NCBI GenBank assembly: GCA_022450665.1
Contig: JAKUPQ010000017.1
Coordinates: 1 to 36,732, forward strand
Direction of reading: 5' to 3'
From: Alphaproteobacteria bacterium
GTDB taxonomy: Bacteria > Pseudomonadota > Alphaproteobacteria > Rickettsiales > VGDC01
DNA: 36,732 nt
In this document: positions 19,953 to 27,300 of the stretch, piece after piece
Layout of the letters: every line of letters begins with the position of its first letter
Position numbering within the stretch: the stretch's first letter is position 1
Position numbers and translations under genes: made by a program
Notes under the pieces: model-generated
Database searches by the model: none
The model's input: the letters and a program-made list of their open reading frames with translations, nothing else
What the model was told of the DNA's origin: nothing

Positions 19953-20038
19953 ACTTTCTTTGCGCAAGTCACACGATTGTAATACATGTTTGCTATAATT
20001 TCTTTATTAGAAAATTCTGTAGCAATGATTGAGCAATA

Positions 20039-21013
20039 ATGTCTAAAGAGCGCAGTAAGTTTAGTTTTATATACCTACCTAAAGGGGCAGAAAAAGATAT
20101 TCCGCTGCCTACTCGCGCCGTGATGGCTAAGCGCGGGGTTCGCCATGCACATTTGATTGATGAGGAATCGCACCCAGATTTAAAAGAAACAATAGATGGA
20201 ATTGCTACTAAAGCCGAAGTCAAGGGGTTAAACTCCTACCTTCTTCAAGGTAAAAAATTAGGAGAAAATTCTTTTGGTTTTAGCTTTGGAAAGCCAGTAC
20301 TTGGTGTATCTGAAACCGCGTTAGATTTATTTAATAGTAAAGAAACCTCGGCAGTTATCGCGCATGAAATGGGGCATATTAAAAATGGTCTCAAGGAGCG
20401 GGCGCTTATTTCTGTTGAAGGTATAGTTGGCGCAGCAGCAGGGTGGTTTGGCGCAGAAATAGTAAAAGATGTATTTGAAAAACCCTCTCCTAAGCCTAGA
20501 GATATTTTAGCTGATAAAGATGGTTCAGATACGATGTTGCTTAAATATGTTGGAGTTTTAGGAGGAGCAGCGCAAGGTAGCTTACATGCTGCGCGAGAAA
20601 ATGAACTTAAAAATGATCGATTCAGCGCCAGCATAGAAGAAGGAAATGGTGTGGCGCTGATGAGTGCTGCAAGCAAGGCTCTGCGCATACCACATGAGAA
20701 ACTCAATGGCAGCAATATAGCGTCTTCTATTAAAAGCGTATTTTCAGCCCACCCTTCTTTAAGAAACAGAATGAAAGCTTTGGATGTTACACCGGAAGAC
20801 ATTGCCGAGTTTCAGGCAAAGCATGATGATGGGCAGAAGCGAGAACCTGTTATACCTCAACAACCTGAGTCTAATTCGCAAGCGGTGTCTCCTGACCATC
20901 TTAAAAAAGATAACGATGAAAGAATTGGCCATGACGCATCGGATAAAGGCGGTGAAAAACCACAATGGCGAAGCCGTGTGGAGCAAGATGCTGCGGCGGA
21001 TATTACGAGATAA
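20039..21013 (+). CDS. M48-like zinc metalloprotease, soluble
   Basis: A predicted gluzincin protease: HEMGH at residues 109-113 supplies two zinc ligands and the catalytic Glu. ENELKND at 187-193 fits the downstream ExxxD motif, with E189 as third ligand. M48 proteases often carry flanking membrane helices; here only one weakly hydrophobic Gly/Ala stretch (about 122-142) is seen and there is no signal peptide. The last 60 residues are polar and probably disordered. The Shine-Dalgarno is weak. The stop is one base from the stop of the convergent ankyrin gene. The substrate is unknown. Confidence 0.75.
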   Translation: MSKERSKFSFIYLPKGAEKDIPLPTRAVMAKRGVRHAHLIDEESHPDLKETIDGIATKAEVKGLNSYLLQGKKLGENSFGFSFGKPVLGVSETALDLFNSKETSAVIAHEMGHIKNGLKERALISVEGIVGAAAGWFGAEIVKDVFEKPSPKPRDILADKDGSDTMLLKYVGVLGGAAQGSLHAARENELKNDRFSASIEEGNGVALMSAASKALRIPHEKLNGSNIASSIKSVFSAHPSLRNRMKALDVTPEDIAEFQAKHDDGQKREPVIPQQPESNSQAVSPDHLKKDNDERIGHDASDKGGEKPQWRSRVEQDAAADITR

Positions 21014-21014
21014 A

Positions 21015-21434
21015 TTATTTGCGTGAAATACGCACTAAACTAAAGATTTTTACCAATTCTTGGTGGCCTGCCATTTCGGCATAAATCTTAGGTTCCACCC
21101 CCATGTCGTCTTTTGATTCAACATTTGCATGTGCTAGCAAAAGTGCTTCGGTAATAGGCACATTGCCTTGCTGTGCTGACCAATGTAGTGGTGTGCGGCC
21201 AAAGTTATCACGCACATTCGTAGGTATGCGCAAATCATTAAGGGCAAACTGCACCATCTGCTTATTGCCAGATTTTACTGATAGATGCAGAGCAGTTTCT
21301 CCCCCGTTGTTAGCGGCGGTGCTTTCTGCGCCTTCGGAAAGGGCATTGCGTGCGGCTTCGATATCGGCATTCTCGCAGGCCAGCAAGAAGCGATCGTTAA
21401 GATTCTCATCTGTTTTAGTAACCTTATAATTCAT
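21015..21434 (-). CDS. Small ankyrin-repeat protein
   Basis: The 139-residue product has about three ankyrin repeats: FLLACENADIEAARNALSEGA, the clear consensus GGETALHLSVKSGNKQMV, then FGRTPLHWSAQQGNVPI and a degenerate final repeat. There is no signal peptide or membrane segment. Ankyrin repeats mediate protein binding; the partner is unknown. It converges on the M48-like gene with a one-base gap and no terminator between them. Confidence 0.85.
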   Translation of the reverse strand: MNYKVTKTDENLNDRFLLACENADIEAARNALSEGAESTAANNGGETALHLSVKSGNKQMVQFALNDLRIPTNVRDNFGRTPLHWSAQQGNVPITEALLLAHANVESKDDMGVEPKIYAEMAGHQELVKIFSLVRISRK

Positions 21435-21901
21435 TACGAGCTTTCATCGTTAGCGTGAGTAGTAACCGTAGCATAGCACAGATAATTTTTTTATTATATT
21501 ATCCTCTGATTGTGCAGAGTGAATGAATATATGACGCAGATTGGCCTTGATATGCTACGAGTAGTAATATTAGTTGCAGGCGAGAGGTGGAGCTCTGAAT
21601 TATATTTGAAGATTTACTCTGTAAAAAAGTTCTCATACATGCTCCTTAATCGCCGTTATATGCCCTGACAACCTCCGCAAATGCTATGGGTATGATTAAA
21701 TTTATCAAAGATTAATTAATATATTCTTACTCTTTGCTAAAATACAATCTATTCGCGGGAAAGTGTTGGCAGAACTTTACACGCTAAGAAACAAAAATTA
21801 TTTTCGGTGCGTTAATAGTTCATTAATACATAAATGGTAGTTTGTTTCTTCTGCTTTGTTTTAAATAGAGCATAAACTAAGAATTTTACGCGGAGGTTAC
21901 C
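21435..21901. other. 467-base intergenic region, no supported gene
   Basis: AT-rich interval between the 5' ends of the ankyrin gene (leftward) and a small plus-strand gene (rightward), so it must hold both promoters. A 45-codon ATG frame at 21531-21668 has no ribosome binding site and a low-complexity product, and I do not call it. No hairpin, tRNA or repeat stood out. Confidence 0.5.
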
Positions 21902-22168
21902 ATGCAAAATACTACCAGAGAAATTTTGTTGCGCCATCCTGCCTATACACTGGAGCTGCTAAAAAACTGGAGCGAAACCGGTGAGCCGCGCCATGCATTT
22001 ATGATGCATCCTGCAATTGAGGGGCGTCGCAATGCGCACCAAGAAGGTGTTAATCTGATGATGGGTGAAGGGCATGATGTTTCGCGCCGCGATATGCATT
22101 ATGCTATTTATCTTTTTCAAAAATTCCACATGACTCAGCCAGAAATTGCTCAGGCTGGAAATAGTTGA
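21902..22168 (+). CDS. Uncharacterised 88-residue protein
   Basis: I do not recognise this family. A consensus GGAGG (21892-21896) precedes the ATG and an intrinsic terminator follows, so it looks like a genuine monocistronic gene. The product is His- and Met-rich (HAFMMHPAIEGRRNAH, GEGHDVSRRDMHYAIYLFQKFH) without a signal peptide or membrane helix. The helical pattern suggests a small globular protein. The His residues are not in a standard metal motif. Confidence 0.7.
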   Translation: MQNTTREILLRHPAYTLELLKNWSETGEPRHAFMMHPAIEGRRNAHQEGVNLMMGEGHDVSRRDMHYAIYLFQKFHMTQPEIAQAGNS

Positions 22169-22192
22169 TCTTTTCATTTTCTCTAGATTACT

Positions 22193-22227
22193 TGCTCTGC
22201 ATTCATGCGTTTGCAGAGCATTTTTTT
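22193..22227 (+). terminator. Intrinsic terminator of the 88-residue gene
   Basis: TGCTCTGC (22193-22200) pairs perfectly with GCAGAGCA (22213-22220) around a 12-base loop. Seven T residues follow at 22221-22227. It starts 25 bases after the stop codon. Confidence 0.88.
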
Positions 22228-22260
22228 GTTATGATAAAGATAGTTATTGAGGGGGCATAA

Positions 22261-22290
22261 AAAAACCCGCCTGCAAAGAGGCGGGTTTTT
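22261..22290. terminator. Bidirectional intrinsic terminator
   Basis: AAAAACCCGCC (22261-22271) and GGCGGGTTTTT (22280-22290) form a perfect 11-bp stem with flanking A and T tracts. It works in both directions, insulating the plus-strand gene from the minus-strand Flp pilin, whose stop lies 25 bases to the right. Confidence 0.9.
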
Positions 22291-22314
22291 AAATCTATTT
22301 TATCCGAAGCTGGC

Positions 22315-22476
22315 TTATACCATTTTATCGGAAGCAGATTTGAAGGTAGATTGCAATTTGCCACCAAGAGTGGTCATAGCTGCAATTGCAGCAACTGCGA
22401 TAAGCGCGGCGATAAGGCCGTACTCAATTGCGGTTGCACCGGATTCGTCGTTCATTAGATTTTTTATCATTTTCAT
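22315..22476 (-). CDS. flp: Flp/Fap-type pilin, 53 residues
   Basis: A gene below the usual ORF size cut-off. The product is a class IVb Flp prepilin: a short N-terminus MKMIKNLMNDESG, then ATAIEYGLIAALIAVAAIAA, the processing-site-plus-hydrophobic-helix pattern with Glu at +5 after the expected G/A cleavage. The mature pilin would be about 40 residues. AAGGAG lies 9 bases before the ATG on the minus strand, and a terminator follows. Flp pili are assembled by Tad machinery; no tad or cpa gene is in the window. Confidence 0.92.
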   Translation of the reverse strand: MKMIKNLMNDESGATAIEYGLIAALIAVAAIAAMTTLGGKLQSTFKSASDKMV

Positions 22477-22779
22477 GATGTCTACTCCTTAGATGTAGAA
22501 ACGGCCAAAATTTTCTGGCTTTTTATACGATGAAATTATGTGGTTTATACCAAGCATATTTCATTACTCAACACGCTGGAGTCTTCCAGCTAACTATAAT
22601 AGTAGCAGACAGATAGAAGTATAGCAAGAGCAATTTGGCAAATAATGCATGAAAAAACAGTGGCTTTTTAAGTAAAATTTTAATTAATTTGATATTAAAG
22701 TTTATTAAAAGCACCTTTTTTATGCGCATTAAGATTAAATTAAACCTTAGTTGTTATACTTAATATGTGAGGTATGAGA
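22477..22779. promoter_or_regulatory. Divergent control region between two Flp pilin genes
   Basis: About 300 AT-rich bases separating divergent pilin genes. It contains a perfect 6-bp inverted repeat, GCTGGA-GTCT-TCCAGC (22575-22590), directly followed by TATAAT (22595-22600), which can be read as a -10 on either strand. No convincing -35 accompanies it. The inverted repeat next to a -10 is operator-like, but this is inference. Confidence 0.45.
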
Positions 22780-22944
22780 ATGCGTGTAATATTACATGAT
22801 TTATTCAAGGATGAAACAGGAGCAAGTGCCATAGAATATGGCTTTATTATGCTGTTGATCGCTGTGGCATGTATAGCAGCTATCACCCGTCTAGGTACCC
22901 AGACGAGTGATTTTTTTACTACTGCTGGAAATGCGTTTGGTTAG
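22780..22944 (+). CDS. flp: Second Flp/Fap-type pilin-like protein, 54 residues
   Basis: Also below the usual ORF cut-off. The product has a short basic leader MRVILHDLFKDETG, then ASAIEYGFIMLLIAVACIAAI, matching the Flp cleavage site and helix with Glu at +5. GAGG at 22769-22772 is seven bases before the ATG at 22780; the in-frame ATG at 22774 is too close. The tail (TRLGTQTSDFFTTAGNAFG) differs from the divergent neighbour, so it may be a distinct or minor pilin. Its stop is 4 bases from the convergent gene at 22949. Confidence 0.88.
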   Translation: MRVILHDLFKDETGASAIEYGFIMLLIAVACIAAITRLGTQTSDFFTTAGNAFG

Positions 22945-22948
22945 CCGT

Positions 22949-23419
22949 TCAATTATTTCCCTGCCAATGATTAACTAATAATTCAAGTCCATGCATGGCA
23001 GGGATATTTTTTAGTTCGGATTTCGTTAAGTGCTTATAACTAGGATCGTTGAACACACATAATCGCAACGTGCCTATCAAAAAACCTTTGCTGTGTAGTT
23101 TAGCGCTAATAGCTTTATATTCGTCATGATATTTTTTTCTCCATTCAGGCTCTTCGAGGTTGGGTGGGCAATATTGCGAATGCTGGGTGAGATCGACAGC
23201 CTTAGTAAATGGGGTGCCATAGCGCAACTCATACAGCCAACGAAGATGCAATGCGCACCACAAGTGGCGATCGTTAATAAACTTATTCTCAAATAAATAA
23301 TCGATAGTTTCACTTGTTGCCTTTACGGCACGTTTGGCGGTTAATTCCGGGGTGCCATGGTCTGTGGCTGCCCTTTGTACGGCAGGTCTGCCCCGCTTAC
23401 TACGAAAACCTTTACGCAT
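22949..23419 (-). CDS. Uncharacterised 156-residue protein
   Basis: I cannot assign a family. The N-terminus is very basic (MRKGFRSKRGRPAVQRAAT), with a KRGRP element reminiscent of AT-hook-like DNA binding. The rest contains a Trp/Tyr-rich segment (HLWCALHLRWLYELRYG) and no membrane helix. AAGGAG precedes the ATG. It is the second gene of a minus-strand pair, 20 bases after the 175-residue gene, so they are probably co-transcribed. Because packaging genes lie further along, phage-related DNA handling is conceivable but unproven. Confidence 0.65.
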   Translation of the reverse strand: MRKGFRSKRGRPAVQRAATDHGTPELTAKRAVKATSETIDYLFENKFINDRHLWCALHLRWLYELRYGTPFTKAVDLTQHSQYCPPNLEEPEWRKKYHDEYKAISAKLHSKGFLIGTLRLCVFNDPSYKHLTKSELKNIPAMHGLELLVNHWQGNN

Positions 23420-23439
23420 AACATTCTCCTTGGATATAT

Positions 23440-23967
23440 TTATAAACAGCGTGAAGCGCTTTGCGTGGCCTTAGGGTGAATTAGGATTTGAGAGTAATCT
23501 GATTTGGAAAGCAGAGGAAGGGGGGTAAAATTAGTGTGTGGTCGTGAAGGTTGGTTTTTTGGAGTGGTCGGTATGTAATACTTGCGTTCAAGTTTTGAAG
23601 GTAGGGCTTTTGATGCTGCACGTTTTTCTGCCATCCCCTGCCGCCAAACACATCCGCGTTCTATAGCAGCCATCGCCTTGTGACGTATGACTTGGGGATC
23701 ACGACCGGCGTTTTGGCATACGGTAATGAAATCTTCGCTATTGCCTAATAGCCAGCGAATTGCCTTTGCCTTCTCATGCTGGGCTTCTGGCTTGCGAGAC
23801 TCGCTTCCTGCGTCCATCAGGGCTTGGGTTATAACGGCTGTCCATAATGCAGTTTCACCCTTAACCGGGTTGAAAGCGTCTTGATCAAATGCATCGCATT
23901 CCCGTTTTGAAACAGAAAACTTGGATAAATCCTGATTTTGCTTTGTGTTTATGCTTTTGCCTGTCAT
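23440..23967 (-). CDS. Uncharacterised 175-residue protein
   Basis: No confident family. The central part, about residues 38-100, has the ordered pattern ETALWTAVITQALMDA, then AIRWLLGNSEDFITVCQNAGRDPQVIRHKA. I associate this layout with small alphaproteobacterial accessory or phage-linked proteins, from memory only. The last 60 residues are Pro/Ser-rich and probably unstructured. GAGGG precedes the ATG. It leads the pair with the 156-residue gene. Confidence 0.65.
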   Translation of the reverse strand: MTGKSINTKQNQDLSKFSVSKRECDAFDQDAFNPVKGETALWTAVITQALMDAGSESRKPEAQHEKAKAIRWLLGNSEDFITVCQNAGRDPQVIRHKAMAAIERGCVWRQGMAEKRAASKALPSKLERKYYIPTTPKNQPSRPHTNFTPLPLLSKSDYSQILIHPKATQSASRCL

Positions 23968-24273
23968 AATGCCCTCTATATATTGAAATTTATATATTAT
24001 ATTATGCTGGTCTCTGCGACTTCTTGTTATAAAAACATGATATATCCTAGTTTTTCTATCTGGAAGTAAAAAAATGCATTATTTACTAAGCCTCAGGTTG
24101 TATAAATAAATTACGCAGAATATTGTATCTTTACGACAGAAGTTTAACTGGTTGTGTAAGTGAAAATTTAAAATGAAATATTTTTTTAAATTGGATGAAT
24201 TTGTGATTTGATAGAACCCTCTGTAGCAAAATGATGCATAGTGTAGATATCTTTCATAAGTGGAGGGTTAGCC
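23968..24273. other. 306-base AT-rich divergent intergenic region
   Basis: Lies between the minus-strand 175-residue gene and the plus-strand mini-ORF and 310-residue gene, so it should contain both promoters. Tracts of TATATA-type sequence occur just upstream of the minus-strand gene, too degenerate to choose a -10. I see no RNA gene or strong hairpin. Confidence 0.5.
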
Positions 24274-24330
24274 TTGTCTTTAAATGCAAAATCTTTTACT
24301 GTGTTGCTATACTTTTTTGAGGGGGTGTAA
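24274..24330 (+). CDS. Possible 18-residue leader peptide
   Basis: A TTG-initiated 18-codon frame (MSLNAKSFTVLLYFFEGV) has a consensus GGAGG (24262-24266) seven bases upstream. It ends TAA, sharing its last A with the ATG of the next gene (TAATG). This arrangement suggests translational coupling or a leader peptide. Such a short frame could also occur by chance; the precise ribosome binding site and junction argue for it. Confidence 0.4.
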   Translation: MSLNAKSFTVLLYFFEGV

Positions 24331-25262
24331 TGTCACAAAAGACAGACTCAAGATCGCTTGAAATGGGTGAGTTCACCTTTCATGATGATTCACGCCATAC
24401 CAAAGTTGCACTGGGTAAAAGTTTTTCTGTAGTGAATGCGGGTGTGGGGCTTGATGGTATTAAAGCCTTGATTGATAAACCTGCACCAACTCAACAAACC
24501 TGGAATCACTCCGCAGACTTAATTGCTATGCAGGTAATCAGTCCCCGGTATGGCACATCCAGATGGAACGTAGCGTGCGAAGAAAGCATTACTTTCCCTA
24601 AACGACATCGCGCATTTGTTAGCCAAGTGGATAAACCGATAGATTATCATATCGGAGTGGATTCGCATTTAACTGTAACATGCGAGCCGCAAGATTTAAT
24701 GGAATCGCTGCCGGATTCGGTGTTTGGAATGGTGCTGGGGGTAGCCACTGGTATCAGCGAGGCAAAAAAATTGCTGCATGATGCAATGAGCCGATCTGAA
24801 AATTATAGTATCGTGCAGAAAAAACGTGAGTGGCGTGCACCACGGTTTAGCTTTTCGCTCCGCACTGCAAATGGCTCTCCTTTTGTGGAGCGCTGGTCTT
24901 TTGCTGTACAGGAATCTGCAACAGATGATAAACGTTTTCGGGTATGGATTGAGCAGCAGCGTACCGGTAAAGAAACGCATCTTATGCTGTTAGCCAATGG
25001 CGATGTAGAAGGCATGCAAGAGTTAGAAGCGTTGCCAGCGGCAATTCATGGTGCGGGACTTGGCATGCTGCTTGGTATGAACTATGCGATCGAGCATTTG
25101 GAAAAAACGCAGCAGCGCAATAGCCGTGAAGCAGAAATTATGGCAGAACACGAACAACGCATGGCTATTTTGCAATCGCTTTCGGATAAAGAAGCGGAAT
25201 TGGTGCTTGATCAATATGTAAATCAAATTCGTGAGCGCAGTAATAGCGAAGCTAATGAATAG
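24330..25262 (+). CDS. Uncharacterised 310-residue protein
   Basis: I do not recognise this protein. It has no signal peptide or strong membrane helix. The first 180 residues look globular, with SLPDSVFGMVLGVATGISEAKKLL near 130-155 and a similar Gly/Met-rich GAGLGMLLGMNYAIEHL near 240-258. The two segments may mark a duplicated element. The C-terminal 60 residues (about 258-310) are a charged probable coiled coil. GAGGGGG immediately upstream of the ATG is strong. The gene is preceded by a possible coupled leader peptide. Confidence 0.75.
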   Translation: MSQKTDSRSLEMGEFTFHDDSRHTKVALGKSFSVVNAGVGLDGIKALIDKPAPTQQTWNHSADLIAMQVISPRYGTSRWNVACEESITFPKRHRAFVSQVDKPIDYHIGVDSHLTVTCEPQDLMESLPDSVFGMVLGVATGISEAKKLLHDAMSRSENYSIVQKKREWRAPRFSFSLRTANGSPFVERWSFAVQESATDDKRFRVWIEQQRTGKETHLMLLANGDVEGMQELEALPAAIHGAGLGMLLGMNYAIEHLEKTQQRNSREAEIMAEHEQRMAILQSLSDKEAELVLDQYVNQIRERSNSEANE

Positions 25263-25275
25263 TTTTGTTTTAGCG

Positions 25276-25509
25276 TTAGTCTAATCGCTTGCTTACTTCT
25301 TTTGCAAAATCCACACGATGCATCTTTTCGCGAACTTTAATTTTTACCCGTGTTTTGCCGCCGTAGCGTGCCGGGTCGTATCCCCATTTTTCAGCTTCGT
25401 AGCGAACGATGTCTTTATCATTAACCTCCCCGCGTTTTCCTGTTTTGTTGGGCACAATTTCAAATACTTTGCGCACTGTTCCATTCAGGAGCTGATAGCT
25501 CTTACCCAT
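25276..25509 (-). CDS. Uncharacterised 77-residue basic protein
   Basis: The frame is open up to 25794, but that part is the antisense shadow of a prepilin gene. The coherent segment begins at ATG 25509 (MGKSYQLLNGTVRKVFEIVP), or ATG 25536 for nine more residues. The product is rich in Lys/Arg and ends VKIKVREKMHRVDFAKEVSKRLD. No family is recognised and the ribosome binding site is poor. It could be the last gene of the prepilin transcript that ends at 25580. Confidence 0.5.
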   Translation of the reverse strand: MGKSYQLLNGTVRKVFEIVPNKTGKRGEVNDKDIVRYEAEKWGYDPARYGGKTRVKIKVREKMHRVDFAKEVSKRLD

Positions 25510-25579
25510 GTGTATGTCTTCAGATTTGAGCGGCATAAAAAAACTTGAGCAAAAAGTTAATGAATATCTATTGCGCCGT

Positions 25580-26338
25580 TTAGAAACCCAACAAGAAAAA
25601 GAGTGGGCATAGGCGTTGACTGTCAGCGAAGTTATAATCGGCAGTGGCAGGGTTATCGGTTGTGGTGCAAGCGGTTGCGTAGGTATCGGATGCCTTAGGT
25701 GCTTTGATGATACCAGTGCCGGGTAGGCTGTCATCGAGCTTTTTGTCAATTGCGCCTGCTTCATCAGGGGTGAACATGGGATTCCGTGTGCCACCTTTTG
25801 CCCAGTTTAAAAGACCACCTACCTGTATGACATGCCCATAGTATCCAACAAAATAATAGATACTGCTGGTAATGTCGCCACATGAGCGTATAGTATACCC
25901 GCCTCCAGCAATGGGTGTTCGCGGCACATTAACACCAGGGTTGGGAACGTCGCCACCGGAAACTTCATATTCGCCGTCGATTAATTCTGCTTTTCCCAAA
26001 TGCTGGAATGCCGCCCATTGTTCATCAAAATCCGATGCACAACTTGTGTCATAGCTATTACCAATTACTCCATCGCCATCGCCATCATATGCATCGGCCC
26101 AGAAGCTAGTGGCTGTGCTGAAATCTCCGGGTAGTGCCATGTAGCGTTCTGAGAAGTTGTTTATTGCTGAGCGATACTCACTGACTTTTGAAATTGTAGC
26201 TTGTACCTCGCTGGAGCGAATCAGGCTTTTGCCCGTGAGAATTCCACCTGCAAGTAGGGCAATAATGGTGAGAACGATGGCCATTTCTACTAGTGAGAAG
26301 CCATTTTGTAAATTGCGGATGCAGGTTCTTGTTTGCAT
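25580..26338 (-). CDS. Prepilin/pseudopilin-like protein A
   Basis: Predicted substrate of a prepilin peptidase and part of a type IV pilus or type II secretion-like fibre. After the leader MQTRTCIRNLQNG comes FSLVEMAIVLTIIALLAGGIL with Glu at +5. The body has ALPGDF, a Ca-site-like YDGDGDGVIGN loop, FQHLGKAELIDGEY, IDKKLDDSLPGTG and a C-terminal cysteine pair 19 residues apart. The frame opens at 26377, but ATG 26338 removes the overlap with the upstream prepilin and starts the leader at a usual length (252 residues). Confidence 0.85.
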   Translation of the reverse strand: MQTRTCIRNLQNGFSLVEMAIVLTIIALLAGGILTGKSLIRSSEVQATISKVSEYRSAINNFSERYMALPGDFSTATSFWADAYDGDGDGVIGNSYDTSCASDFDEQWAAFQHLGKAELIDGEYEVSGGDVPNPGVNVPRTPIAGGGYTIRSCGDITSSIYYFVGYYGHVIQVGGLLNWAKGGTRNPMFTPDEAGAIDKKLDDSLPGTGIIKAPKASDTYATACTTTDNPATADYNFADSQRLCPLFFLLGF

Positions 26339-26346
26339 AAAGCGGC

Positions 26347-27216
26347 CTAATTCATTTGGGTAAAGATTAATGCACATTGACTACCTGAAGCAGTTAGATT
26401 GTATAGTGCAGTATCGGCACTACTTGTGGTGGCACAAGCATTTTTGAGATAGCCAGTGCCGCTATATGGCTCAAAACTTTGAATATAACCAAATGCGGGT
26501 TTGCCGTCATCGAATTTATTGTCGAGGCTGTAGGCATCTTCGGTGTTAAATAACGGAGTGCCGACATTGGCACCTGTGGCGCCTTGGTTTGAACTGCGAA
26601 ATAACACAATGGATAATCCTTTGTCGCCCGGATAGGTTAATAGCCCTGCAAGCGTACTGACTTTAAAATAGTCTTCTGTTGTGCCGAGAGTGGCAGGATA
26701 TAACGCGCCATTTTTATATGTTGAATCTCCGCAATGATTGCTGCTTAGGCAGGTGGCATTTTCGGCTGTACCCGCTCTTTGTCCGGTATAGCGACCAGAA
26801 AACATTTCGGCATTAGATAAATGTTGCCAGAAGCGGTGGGCTTCATAATAGGTAGTGCCATCACCCGCTGTTGTAATTCTTCCGTTACCATCGCCATTAC
26901 AGGTTTCTTTTCCAACGGAAGCGGTGGTTTTGCAGGTATCGAAATCTGCATCTGCCGCACCCCAATGCTTTGTGGCATTATATAAATCACAGGGCAGTCC
27001 GCCGAAGCGCCTATTAAAATTGTGGATTGTATCACGAAGGCTGTTTGTTTCTGCTGTGACTGACTTTAGATCGGCAGCATGTTTAAGGTTCATCCCTGCA
27101 AGTATGCCGCCAACAATGAGTGATATGATTACTAACACCACAGAAAGCTCCACGAGGGAAAAGCCTGAATATGCATTGTCTGTGCAGGATTTTTGCGGGT
27201 GTGAAATATTTAACAT
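26347..27216 (-). CDS. Prepilin/pseudopilin-like protein B
   Basis: Paralogue of the neighbouring prepilins, 289 residues. The leader ends ...NAYSG, followed by FSLVELSVVLVIISLIVGGIL with Glu at +5. The body shows GLPCDLYNATKHWG, the loop CNGDGNGRI, FWQHLSNAEMFSGRYTG, LDNKFDDGKPAFG and a final cysteine pair separated by 19 residues. It is the first gene of a minus-strand pair; its stop is 8 bases before gene A. A palindrome lies about 43-56 bases upstream of the start. Confidence 0.87.
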   Translation of the reverse strand: MLNISHPQKSCTDNAYSGFSLVELSVVLVIISLIVGGILAGMNLKHAADLKSVTAETNSLRDTIHNFNRRFGGLPCDLYNATKHWGAADADFDTCKTTASVGKETCNGDGNGRITTAGDGTTYYEAHRFWQHLSNAEMFSGRYTGQRAGTAENATCLSSNHCGDSTYKNGALYPATLGTTEDYFKVSTLAGLLTYPGDKGLSIVLFRSSNQGATGANVGTPLFNTEDAYSLDNKFDDGKPAFGYIQSFEPYSGTGYLKNACATTSSADTALYNLTASGSQCALIFTQMN

Positions 27217-27258
27217 GCATTTCTCTGTTAATGTGATGACATATAAAGTGATTATACG

Positions 27259-27272
27259 GTTAAGGACTTAAC
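27259..27272. promoter_or_regulatory. 14-bp palindrome, candidate operator
   Basis: GTTAAG-GA-CTTAAC is a perfect 6-bp inverted repeat with a 2-base centre. It sits in the 84-base divergent gap between prepilin B and the 27301 gene, where promoters for both must lie. The symmetry suits a dimeric repressor; which regulator would bind is unknown. Confidence 0.4.
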
Positions 27273-27300
27273 ATTCTATTAATGAAAGGGATTTTATAGC

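Noticed and set aside
21531-21668. 45-codon ATG frame in the 467-base gap.
   Set aside because: No ribosome binding site, no recognisable pattern and expected by chance.
25514-25612. A 32-codon plus-strand frame with a plausible helical product (LEQKVNEYLLRRLETQQEKEWA).
   Set aside because: It overlaps the antisense 3' end of prepilin A, whose C-terminus fits the paralogue pattern, and has no ribosome binding site.
25510-25794. N-terminal extension of the 77-residue minus-strand frame.
   Set aside because: It is a different frame antiparallel to the well-supported end of prepilin A, with low-complexity Pro/Thr/Leu sequence.
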